DNA from: a virus
Length of the DNA stretch: 38,426 nucleotides
Virus record (IMG/VR): IMGVR_UViG_3300043403_000088
Coordinates: 1 to 38,426 of that record
Reading direction: 5' to 3' (one strand)
Part shown: one piece after another, positions 18,380 to 25,314 of the stretch
Layout of the letters: every line of letters starts with the position of its first letter
Position numbering within the stretch: the first letter of the stretch is position 1
Position numbers and translations under genes: made by a program
Notes under the pieces: generated by a model
Databases searched by the model: none
What the model was told of the DNA's origin: nothing
What the model saw: the letters and a program-made list of their open reading frames with translations, nothing else

Positions 18380-20168
18380 GGACATCGAGACGCTTCTCAA
18401 CGGCATCAGCCAATTCCTAAACGATGAACTCGCGCTGAGGGACACCTCCTTGGCATCTCTGCGCGAGCGCGTTGATGCTGCGGTGAAGGTGGTCGAGGCC
18501 CAGAGCGAACTCCAGAACACAGTCCTTGCGACTGCCACATCGCTTGAACAGGTGACGAAGGACCTCTTTGCCACCCTGGAAGAAGAGCTCGCCAAAGAGC
18601 TTGAGGCCCATCGGGTCACGCTGGAGAACAACACCTTCAAGGCTGTGCTTACGCAGATGAGTGAAGTCAGCACCTTGATGGATCAGACGCGTAGCACCCA
18701 ATCAGACACCACACAGATCCGGCAAGGACTGACGGCTTTCCAAGAGATGATGACCGTCAAGTTCGCTGAGCTCACCAGCAGCTTGGAGGACCGGGTTGAG
18801 CAGTTGAAGGGCAAGGACGGCACCGACGGCAAGGACGGTGAAGCAACACCGCTGGAAGTGCTGAAGGGCCTTGTGGACGAGGCCATCGCCGCCTCGAATA
18901 TCAAAGAGACGATGGCCGCCTTCGTGGCCGAGTGGCCATCCAAGATGGTCAGCTGGGAGGAGCGCGTCAACAACCTGGTCCCGCCTTCTGCAGAAGAGGT
19001 GGCGACGAAGCTGTTGGCATCGGACGTCATCCAAGTCGTCCTGACGGAAGCCCAGGGCACCCTGGCGGCGGTTGAGCAACGTTTGGCTGAGGTGAAGGAT
19101 GGCAAGGACGCGGAGCCCATATCCGATGATGCGATTCTGGCGGCGGTTGAGGCATCGGCTGTTCTAAAGGCGCTTGATGCGGCGATGACCGCGCAACGCG
19201 AAGAGCTTGCTAGTGCGCTGAAAGAACTGCGGGAAGGTCTTACCGCTACCCTACCCACGGTGGAGGATGTCACCGCGCTCGTTCGCTCTACATGCGAGCA
19301 GTCTGGCCTAGTCGAAGCCGTAGCGAAGGTGGACGCCGCGCACGCGACCGTCCTAGAGCTGGCTGTGACTGTTGAGAAGCGCCTGGCGGGAGTCAAAGAT
19401 GGCGAGAAGGGTGACAAAGGCGACCGTGGTGAGTCCGGTGAGAAGGGCGACCGTGGTGGCCCTGGCGAGTCCATCAAAGGCGACGTAGGGGATCGCGGCG
19501 AGAAGGGCGACAAGGGCGACCGTGGTGAAGACGGCCTTGACCGCCCCGTCGCCACAGTTCTCGACTACCATGACGGCGAGTCCTACGAGCGCAACGCCCT
19601 GGTGTCCTACGCTGGGGCCTTGTGGCAAGTGCTGCGGACGACGAAGCAATCGCCTGACGCCTCACCGGCTTCTTACCGCGTGGTGGTGCCGCACTGCTAC
19701 ACTGACGTCAAGTTCTTGGACGATGGCCTTGGGCTTGTCATCACACAGCATGAGACCGGCAAGGAGCCAGTGGTTGAGCGGCGCTCGTTGGTCCAGTTGA
19801 CTGGCGTCTACGATCGTGGGAGGTCTTACAGCCCCGGCGACATCTTCTGCGTTGGGCACAGCCTCCGCTTCGCCCTCAAGCACATTGAGCCCGGTGAGCC
19901 CTTCACCGACCAGAACCAGCGCCTGGTGCTTGATGCCCAGCGTGGCCCGAAGGGGACACCAGGCGTCCGTGGGCAGAAGGGTCGGTCTATCATTGGGGCA
20001 ACCTTGGCAAATGGCGTGCTCATCCTCAAGTATGACGACGGTGGCGAGGACGCCATTAAAATCGAGGGTGCGCCGACGGACGAAGAGATGCTAGAAGAGA
20101 TCAAGATGCTGCGGGAACAGATCGCAGTAATGGCGAAAGCGATGCGCGACCGCGGCATGATGCTATAA
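18369..20168 (+). CDS. Collagen-like fibre protein next to the portal, 599 aa
   Basis: Residues about 1-330 are mostly long helices with heptad-like patterns (LRERVDAAVKVVEAQSEL) and short KDGTDGKDGE insertions. A Gly-X-Y collagen-like run covers about 342-390 (GEKGDKGDRGESGEKGDRGG). A carbohydrate-binding-like module follows (DYHDGESYERNALVSYAGAL, then WQVLRTTKQSPDASPASYRV). A second short GPKGTPGVRGQKG and a helical tail end the protein. A trimeric fibre on the head or neck is the likely form. The gene overlaps the portal gene, so it is probably a neck or head fibre; this is inference from position. Confidence 0.75.
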   Translation: MLPKDIETLLNGISQFLNDELALRDTSLASLRERVDAAVKVVEAQSELQNTVLATATSLEQVTKDLFATLEEELAKELEAHRVTLENNTFKAVLTQMSEVSTLMDQTRSTQSDTTQIRQGLTAFQEMMTVKFAELTSSLEDRVEQLKGKDGTDGKDGEATPLEVLKGLVDEAIAASNIKETMAAFVAEWPSKMVSWEERVNNLVPPSAEEVATKLLASDVIQVVLTEAQGTLAAVEQRLAEVKDGKDAEPISDDAILAAVEASAVLKALDAAMTAQREELASALKELREGLTATLPTVEDVTALVRSTCEQSGLVEAVAKVDAAHATVLELAVTVEKRLAGVKDGEKGDKGDRGESGEKGDRGGPGESIKGDVGDRGEKGDKGDRGEDGLDRPVATVLDYHDGESYERNALVSYAGALWQVLRTTKQSPDASPASYRVVVPHCYTDVKFLDDGLGLVITQHETGKEPVVERRSLVQLTGVYDRGRSYSPGDIFCVGHSLRFALKHIEPGEPFTDQNQRLVLDAQRGPKGTPGVRGQKGRSIIGATLANGVLILKYDDGGEDAIKIEGAPTDEEMLEEIKMLREQIAVMAKAMRDRGMML

Positions 20169-20179
20169 CGGAGGGTGAG

Positions 20180-21319
20180 ATGGCACCGACGAACGACACC
20201 ACGGCCGAGAAGTCAACCGTTGACGGCCGCCTCATGAACCGGCCCCCGCTGCGGTTTGTCGATCTCAAGAGTGCGGTGGGGCTGCTCTACGACATCCAAC
20301 TGGGACGCCTTGTCTCTGCAGAAGGCATCACGTCGTATGACATTGGTGTGCCCGACGAGGCCTTCCTGCGCCGGACGTTCATCGACGGCATGAGCCTCTA
20401 TGACATGTTGAACGGTGGAGGCGGTCCAGGTCCGGGTCCGGGTCTTGATCCCCTGAAACCCGAGGACCTCCCATACGAGATCATCCCTGGGCTTTTGTCT
20501 GTCACCGCCTACGTTGGTGAATGGGCCGACGGTGTTGGTCCCGTCGTGATGTTTGGTGGCCTGGAGGTCGGTCCACACTTTCAGATCGAGGTCCTTGACG
20601 CGAACGGAAGTGTCGTCAGCACGTCGCTGTTGCTCGAGCCCCTGGATCAAGATTTTTGGCGGCTCGGTCGTGGATACTACGGGTTCCTATCCGAGGTTGG
20701 AGTTGCCCGTCGCATTCGCATCACGCACCTTCCAACAGGTTCGATTGGTGAGGCTGTCGTGATGATCCCTTTGACTCTTGGACCATACGACGCTTTTCCT
20801 ACTTGGCCGCAGGATGTCTTCATCGTAGATTTGCGTGATGCGAGCTTGTTCCCGGCTGTAGGTATGCGGTTCTTGGCGAAGTCCTATGAGAGCATCGACG
20901 TTGGCGGCATCTTCGTTCCGCACATCCGTGTCATGGGTCAGGCAGCTGACATGTCTGGCGAGCGTTTTATCAACGCCGCAGGAGAGGATACCGGAGGTCT
21001 TGTTGATGGTCAAGACTTGGTCTCGACGCTTGGAACCATCGGACGCGGCCTCGTCTCGACGATAAGGAACGGAACCACCCAGAACTTCCTCGTTGAGTGG
21101 CCAGCTGGGATGGCAGACGGTGAAGTTCGGCCGGTGGTGGCGGAAGTCGTTGCCACCTACCCGTGGAACGCCATGAGCACTCACGCCCAAATCAACGATT
21201 GGGCCGAGGTGAACTTCGTCGCCTACGGACCGGACTGGAACGGAATGACACTAGCCCAGAAGCGCGCCTGGCTGGTGGGATACTTTGATGGCGCACGTCC
21301 TTGGGAAGCAGGAGAGTAA
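20180..21319 (+). CDS. Neck-region protein, 379 aa, paralogue 1
   Basis: The start has GGAGGGTGAG upstream. Residues about 14-90 (VDGRLMNRPPLRFVDLKSAV, VPDEAFLRRTFIDGMSLYDM) form a domain repeated in the next gene. A Gly- and Pro-rich linker follows (GGGGPGPGPG). The larger C-terminal part is beta-rich with no recognised family. The segment FLVEWPAGMADGEVRPVVAE near residue 320 corresponds to the last residues of the paralogue, after which this protein continues for about 50 residues. A structural role at the neck or as a decoration is likely from position. Confidence 0.7.
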   Translation: MAPTNDTTAEKSTVDGRLMNRPPLRFVDLKSAVGLLYDIQLGRLVSAEGITSYDIGVPDEAFLRRTFIDGMSLYDMLNGGGGPGPGPGLDPLKPEDLPYEIIPGLLSVTAYVGEWADGVGPVVMFGGLEVGPHFQIEVLDANGSVVSTSLLLEPLDQDFWRLGRGYYGFLSEVGVARRIRITHLPTGSIGEAVVMIPLTLGPYDAFPTWPQDVFIVDLRDASLFPAVGMRFLAKSYESIDVGGIFVPHIRVMGQAADMSGERFINAAGEDTGGLVDGQDLVSTLGTIGRGLVSTIRNGTTQNFLVEWPAGMADGEVRPVVAEVVATYPWNAMSTHAQINDWAEVNFVAYGPDWNGMTLAQKRAWLVGYFDGARPWEAGE

Positions 21320-21321
21320 AG

Positions 21322-21906
21322 ATGTCTGACAGTGGGGCCTTCAATTCTTCAGTGGACGGCCGCGTCATGAACAGGCCACCGAACCGATTCGTCGATTTGC
21401 GCAGCGCCGTGGGGCTGCTCTACGATGTTCAACTGGGGCGGCTGTTGTCTGGTGATGGCATTCCGGCCAACGAGATTGGTGTTCCGGATGACGACTTCCT
21501 GCGGCGCACCTTCCTTGACGGCATGAGCCTTTACGACGTGCTGAACGGTGGCGGCGGGCCTATCCCGGAATATGACGCCCGCAACCCAGCAGACCTACCG
21601 ACCGGGCCGAGTTGGTTCAGGGTGAACGCCTACGAAAGGCCTGGAAGTCCTCCGGGAGTTGGCATCTCGGTGGATTACAACGCCAAGCCACCGGGCACAG
21701 CGGGTTCTTTCCGACTTTCGTCAACGCTTGGGCTGGATGTTCAGATGATTGGACCGCCCGGAATTGAGATGATACACATGGTCACCGGATTTGGCCCCGA
21801 TGTAGCAACTGTTACCGAGATAGACACAGGGAAGGTTCTTGTTCGTTTCCTTCTCGACTTCCCGTCGGACATGGATGAAGGCGAGCGTCGTCCGGCTCAG
21901 GCTTAA
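21322..21906 (+). CDS. Neck-region protein, 194 aa, shorter paralogue 2
   Basis: ATG 21322 has AGGAGAGTAAAG upstream. The N-terminal 85 residues (VDGRVMNRPPNRFVDLRSAV, VPDDDFLRRTFLDGMSLYDV) are very close to those of the upstream gene, including the GGGGP linker. The middle is shorter and different. The end FLLDFPSDMDEGERRPAQA aligns with residues near 320-340 of paralogue 1. A tandem duplication followed by loss of about half the C-terminal part explains it. The shared N-terminal domain is probably the anchoring part. Confidence 0.7.
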   Translation: MSDSGAFNSSVDGRVMNRPPNRFVDLRSAVGLLYDVQLGRLLSGDGIPANEIGVPDDDFLRRTFLDGMSLYDVLNGGGGPIPEYDARNPADLPTGPSWFRVNAYERPGSPPGVGISVDYNAKPPGTAGSFRLSSTLGLDVQMIGPPGIEMIHMVTGFGPDVATVTEIDTGKVLVRFLLDFPSDMDEGERRPAQA

Positions 21907-21916
21907 GGAGTTCGTG

Positions 21917-22549
21917 ATGGCGTTCGACCTGGACGAAGCAAGGCGCAGGCTCGGTATTGCAGACGGCGATACCAGCCAGGACGCTCTCATCACCTTGACG
22001 CTAGCCACAGCGTTGAGCGTGGCTGAAACCTACTGCAACAGGAAGTTCGCCTACGCGGCAGAAGAAGATCAGACCTTCCTGCGTCACAGCGGGCGGTCAC
22101 TTCCGCTCTGGCGGTATCCGGTCGAGAAGGTCGATTGGCTGGAGCGCATCGCCGCCGGGATGGACAGCCAGACGGCCCCTGGAACATCGCTGCCGCAGAC
22201 GACACGGTTCGACCTCGACCGACGCCTCGGTTACATCTTCCTGCTGGAGCAGGGATGGGAGGCAACGTATCGCATCCGCTACTCCGGTGGCTTCAAGGAA
22301 CTGCCCTTCGACCTCGAGCTCGCACTTTGGGGAATCTTCACGGCGCTGTGGCCTACCATGAGCAGCACCATTGGAAGCGGCGCCACCGTCGGTTCCGGCG
22401 AGGTCGCGTCAATCTCCGTGCCTGACGTTGGCACCATCCGTTTCAACACCTCCAACGGCGATGTGTCGGGAGGCGTCGGTAGCGGAGCCGGTGGCATGTA
22501 TGGCCCGTTCTACACCGTCCTTGACCAATACAAGAGGCTCCACGTCTGA
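21917..22549 (+). CDS. Head-tail connector protein, gp6-like, 210 aa
   Basis: ATG 21917 has AAGGAG at 6 nt. The N-terminal FDLDEARRRLGIADGDTSQD, then ALITLTLATALSVAETYCNR, is the helical pattern of HK97 gp6-like adaptors that assemble a ring below the portal. The remainder is beta-rich (LPLWRYPVEKVDWLERI, TRFDLDRRLGYIFLLEQGWE) with a Gly- and Ser-rich section. It is longer than the minimal family, about 100 residues, and so carries an added domain. It overlaps the next gene in TGATG. Confidence 0.75.
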   Translation: MAFDLDEARRRLGIADGDTSQDALITLTLATALSVAETYCNRKFAYAAEEDQTFLRHSGRSLPLWRYPVEKVDWLERIAAGMDSQTAPGTSLPQTTRFDLDRRLGYIFLLEQGWEATYRIRYSGGFKELPFDLELALWGIFTALWPTMSSTIGSGATVGSGEVASISVPDVGTIRFNTSNGDVSGGVGSGAGGMYGPFYTVLDQYKRLHV

Positions 22550-22887
22550 TGCTGAGCTCCTCACTCCACGCAAAGATGGCCGCCGGGTTCAACACCGCGA
22601 TCGACTCGCTTGGTGTCCCCATGCTCTGGACGCAGGCGGCAGAAGGCGGGCAGTCTGCTTCCATCGTGGCTGGCTTCCGGGCCGTGGGTAAGGACGACGA
22701 GGTCATCATCAACAGCTATGGCATCGAGACCAAGGTCATCACAGTAAAGGTGGACTCGCTTCCCGTTCCGCCTCAGAAGTTCGACCGCTTCGTCGTGCAA
22801 GGTGAAACCTACGTGGCGCAGTCATCGCATCAGATTTATCTGAACGGTGTGCTGATCGGCCACAAATGCTACTGCAAGGGGCGGTAA
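22549..22887 (+). CDS. Probable head-tail joining protein, 112 aa
   Basis: ATG 22549 overlaps the previous stop. The pattern of an N-terminal helix (HAKMAAGFNTAIDSLG) followed by beta strands (SASIVAGFRAVG, FDRFVVQGETYVAQSSHQIY) fits stopper or head-completion proteins in this position of the late operon. No motif is decisive; the assignment rests on length and gene order. Confidence 0.55.
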   Translation: MLSSSLHAKMAAGFNTAIDSLGVPMLWTQAAEGGQSASIVAGFRAVGKDDEVIINSYGIETKVITVKVDSLPVPPQKFDRFVVQGETYVAQSSHQIYLNGVLIGHKCYCKGR

Positions 22888-23292
22888 ATGAGCGCGCTTG
22901 GTGTCCGCAAGTTGAGCCGCGCCTGGGCACGCCAGGTATCGCCAGTTGACGCGCCGTTCTACGACACGGTGAACACGGAGACCAACCCGACGGACGACGT
23001 TTGGTGGACGATCGAGTTCTTCACGAGCACGCACAACGGTGAGACCTTCTGCCGCGGCGGCTACATCGAAGGTGGGCAGCTTGACCTAGTCTTCTGCGGT
23101 CGGGCAGGGATCGGAGACGAGGCTCTGCTCACTGCCGCTGAGGCGGTGGTGGCTGCCTTCACGCAGAAGATCGACCCAGACGCCAGGCTGGTCCTGGAAA
23201 ATTATGAACCCATCGCAGAAGTGCTAGGCGGCGATGCGGATCTGTGGTATAGAATAGCTTGCACGGTCAACTACACTTGGCGAGCAACATGA
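22888..23292 (+). CDS. Probable tail terminator protein, 134 aa
   Basis: It starts on the base after the preceding TAA. The layout, beta strands (VWWTIEFFTSTHNGETFCRG), a helix (EALLTAAEAVVAAFTQKID) and a strand ending near VNYTWRAT, is usual for gpU-like tail terminators, which cap the tube and join it to the head. Its place just before the tail tube gene agrees. The sequence similarity is too weak for a firm call. Confidence 0.55.
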   Translation: MSALGVRKLSRAWARQVSPVDAPFYDTVNTETNPTDDVWWTIEFFTSTHNGETFCRGGYIEGGQLDLVFCGRAGIGDEALLTAAEAVVAAFTQKIDPDARLVLENYEPIAEVLGGDADLWYRIACTVNYTWRAT

Positions 23293-23326
23293 TGGCGAGC
23301 ACCATCGCGCATAGGAGAAGCAACAC

Positions 23327-24007
23327 ATGAGCACCGCGCGTTCAACTCGGGGGACCAACTTCTGGATGAGCGTCGGTGGCGCTGTTCCCGTCCCACTTAC
23401 CCCCATCGACGTGACCAAAGCCAAACCGGCGGAGATGGAGTTCGCCAGTGTGGCCAGCCTGAGGGTTGGCGACATCATCGCACTCGCAGCCGCCGCAACA
23501 GGGCTCCCTGAACTCGACGGCCGTGACTGGATCGTCGGCAGCATTGACGGTGTCAACAACACTGTCGAGCTCCTCGGCTCGGATACGGCGGCATCGCAAG
23601 GGACGTTCACCGCTGGGGCGGCCGGGACCACGACGGTCCTCAGTTCGTTCACGCAAGGCCAGATGGTCAACCTGTGCCCCGACCAGTTCACCACCAACCC
23701 GGGTGAAGCCGAGGTCATCGCGACCCCGACCTTCTGCGACCCGACTGCCTCGGTGCCTGGCGCCGGTGCAGCCGCAGGGACGGTGGAATTCCGTGGCTTC
23801 GTTGATGTCACTTCGCCGGAATATCCCGAGCTCATCAATGCGCGGGATGATGGCGAGGTGCGCACATTCCGCATCGCGCTCGCGCAGAACGGATACATGG
23901 TGTTCCGGGGCGTCGTCTCGACGCTGACCCTGGACATTCCGCTGAACGGCGCGACGGCCTGGAATGCGACGGTGGTGCTGAGCTCGGCTCCGCGCCATCT
24001 GTTCTGA
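23327..24007 (+). CDS. Major tail tube protein, 226 aa
   Basis: The start has AGGAGAAGCAACAC. The beta-rich sequence (GTNFWMSVGGAVPVPLTPID, VEFRGFVDVTSPEYPELINA, VFRGVVSTLTLDIPLNGATA) and the ending WNATVVLSSAPRHLF fit siphovirus tail-tube subunits. So do its position before the tail chaperones and the strong stem-loop just after it, as expected for a highly made structural protein. Confidence 0.8.
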   Translation: MSTARSTRGTNFWMSVGGAVPVPLTPIDVTKAKPAEMEFASVASLRVGDIIALAAAATGLPELDGRDWIVGSIDGVNNTVELLGSDTAASQGTFTAGAAGTTTVLSSFTQGQMVNLCPDQFTTNPGEAEVIATPTFCDPTASVPGAGAAAGTVEFRGFVDVTSPEYPELINARDDGEVRTFRIALAQNGYMVFRGVVSTLTLDIPLNGATAWNATVVLSSAPRHLF

Positions 24008-24011
24008 CGAG

Positions 24012-24043
24012 CTTCGCAGCCCACCACCTCCCGGGCTGCGAAG
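24012..24043 (+). terminator. Perfect 11-bp stem-loop after the tail tube gene
   Basis: CTTCGCAGCCC pairs perfectly with GGGCTGCGAAG over a 10-nt loop, four bases past the stop. No T-run follows. It may be a partial terminator or message-end protector that raises tube protein over downstream tail genes. Confidence 0.55.
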
Positions 24044-24045
24044 GT

Positions 24046-24102
24046 AACGGGGGCTGTGCTTGAGCTCGCCTGTGCGGTCCCCGTTCACACAAACAGGCGA
24101 GC
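24046..24102 (+). promoter_or_regulatory. Second stem-loop with alternative pairing
   Basis: GCTCGCCTGT (24064-24073) pairs with ACAGGCGAGC (24093-24102). The loop contains CCCCGTT (24079-24085), which can pair with AACGGGG just upstream (24046-24052). The two pairings are crossed, so a pseudoknot or a switch between forms is possible. The stem ends just before the ribosome binding region of the tail chaperone gene. Confidence 0.4.
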
Positions 24103-24116
24103 ATAAGGTGAGCACC

Positions 24117-24362
24117 ATGTCAACTGAAGATACGATCGAGATCAACGGCGATACCTACACCGTCAGGGAACTGACAATGGAGGAGGGCCTTCCCTTGTTT
24201 GAGAAGAAGGAGAACGCCAAAAGCTTCAACGCGATGATCATCCGCGCCGCAACCCACAAGAACGGGAAGCAGATGGACGAGGATGAGCCTGTGACCTTCG
24301 GGGTCGCGATGAAGCTGATGCCGATCGTGTTCCGCATCAACGGATTGTCGGGAAACGCATGA
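24117..24362 (+). CDS. Tail assembly chaperone, gpG-like, 81 aa
   Basis: ATG 24117 has AAGGTGAG upstream. The product is small and acidic with MSTEDTIEINGDTYTVRELT and a helical remainder. In lambda-type tails the equivalent protein binds the tape measure and is absent from the finished tail. Three codons before its stop (gca, then TGA) lies the slippery heptamer G GGA AAC in the correct phase, the same kind of site that joins lambda G to T. The stop overlaps the next ATG. Confidence 0.75.
   Translation: MSTEDTIEINGDTYTVRELTMEEGLPLFEKKENAKSFNAMIIRAATHKNGKQMDEDEPVTFGVAMKLMPIVFRINGLSGNA
24350..24356 (+). other. Probable -1 ribosomal frameshift site, GGGAAAC
   Basis: The heptamer G GGA AAC lies in the zero frame of the 24117-24362 gene as X XXY YYZ. 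A -1 slip continues as cgc and then ATG 24359, in the frame of the next gene, without a stop. The fusion would have 80 plus 70 residues. Lambda uses GGGAAAG at the same place between its tail chaperone genes. Confidence 0.7.
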
Positions 24363-24568
24363 CGCCGCACCTCCGCTCCATGTATCACCTTGCAGAGCAT
24401 CTCCATATGCCAGTGTCACAACTGAGCAAGGTCATGACTGTGAGCGAGTACATGGGGTGGCTGACCTTCTTTTCAGAGAAGGCTGTCAATCCGGAGGACC
24501 GTGGCAACGCAGTAGCAGCAGACGCACCTGACGAAGACATCCTCCAAGCCTTTGGGAGGATCATGTGA
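24359..24568 (+). CDS. Tail chaperone extension, gpT/DUF4035-like, 69 aa
   Basis: It is in the -1 frame relative to the chaperone and begins in an ATGA overlap. The sequence HLHMPVSQLSKVMTVSEYMG followed by WLTFF resembles the short DUF4035-type second chaperone part of siphophages. It is probably made mainly as the C-terminal part of a frameshift fusion of 150 aa rather than from its own ATG, which has no clear ribosome binding site. Confidence 0.65.
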   Translation: MTPHLRSMYHLAEHLHMPVSQLSKVMTVSEYMGWLTFFSEKAVNPEDRGNAVAADAPDEDILQAFGRIM

Positions 24569-25314
24569 CCCTGACGTTCAAGAATCCGACGAGCTCTGCA
24601 CCCGGGATCGCGGCGACAGTCCAGATGATCCAGGACCACCACCTTCTGCGCGCCAAGCAGTTGCTGAGTCTCTACCAGCAGAAAGGGGCCTTCCCTGCTG
24701 ACCCTGAGCAGTATGTCACCTTCGTCGGAAAGACCAAGAGGAACTTCGCCACCGTCCAGGCGAGGTTCCTCAAAGTGCCATCAACCATCAGCTTCATCCG
24801 CAAGGGCGAGAGCAAGTATCTGCTCGAAGCCTTGAAGATGTTCATCCAGTTGTTTAACGCTCGCGCGCCACGGGGGCAGAAGTCTAAGCCGCACCCGTTC
24901 AAGTATGCCAACAGCCTCGTCTACTACCTGAACGACAGCAACGCCGGGCCTGGCCTCCTGCTGAACAAGAACGACTACCTACTGACCGACTCGATCAAGA
25001 TCATCAACGTGGCACCGCACGCGTCTACATTGGAATGGCGCATGGTTGCGCGGAGCATGTATAAGATTGCTGGTGAGATCAGGGCGCGGTTTGGCCTCAA
25101 GGTGTCCGTTCGCTACGACTACATCTCTTCGGACTCAGTGGGCTTCACCTACTTTGGCACGGAGCAAGGTGGCCCAGCTGGTGTTGCCGGTATCTACGCC
25201 CTGCCCGTCGTGTGGCTTGGCGTTGCCGGTGCCTTCACCTCCACGCTACGCACACCTGGTGCCAACGAACGTCAACGTCGTGGGCGTAAGGCCCGCCGTC
25301 GCAGGAGGATCTGA
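24565..25314 (+). CDS. Unknown basic protein before the tape measure, 249 aa
   Basis: GTG 24565 overlaps the previous stop and has GGGAGGA upstream. The protein is basic and mixed alpha-beta (QYVTFVGKTKRNFATVQARF, GLLLNKNDYLLTDSIKIINV). Its C-terminal tail is very rich in Arg (ERQRRGRKARRRRRI), suggesting contact with nucleic acid or acidic partners. Most siphophages go directly from chaperones to tape measure, so this gene is an extra. No family is recognised. Confidence 0.75.
   Translation: MTLTFKNPTSSAPGIAATVQMIQDHHLLRAKQLLSLYQQKGAFPADPEQYVTFVGKTKRNFATVQARFLKVPSTISFIRKGESKYLLEALKMFIQLFNARAPRGQKSKPHPFKYANSLVYYLNDSNAGPGLLLNKNDYLLTDSIKIINVAPHASTLEWRMVARSMYKIAGEIRARFGLKVSVRYDYISSDSVGFTYFGTEQGGPAGVAGIYALPVVWLGVAGAFTSTLRTPGANERQRRGRKARRRRRI

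Noticed and set aside
24359-24568. Second chaperone as a fully independent gene
   Set aside because: The in-phase GGGAAAC site and the lack of a clear ribosome binding site at 24359 make a frameshift product more likely; the frame is kept as a feature with that note.
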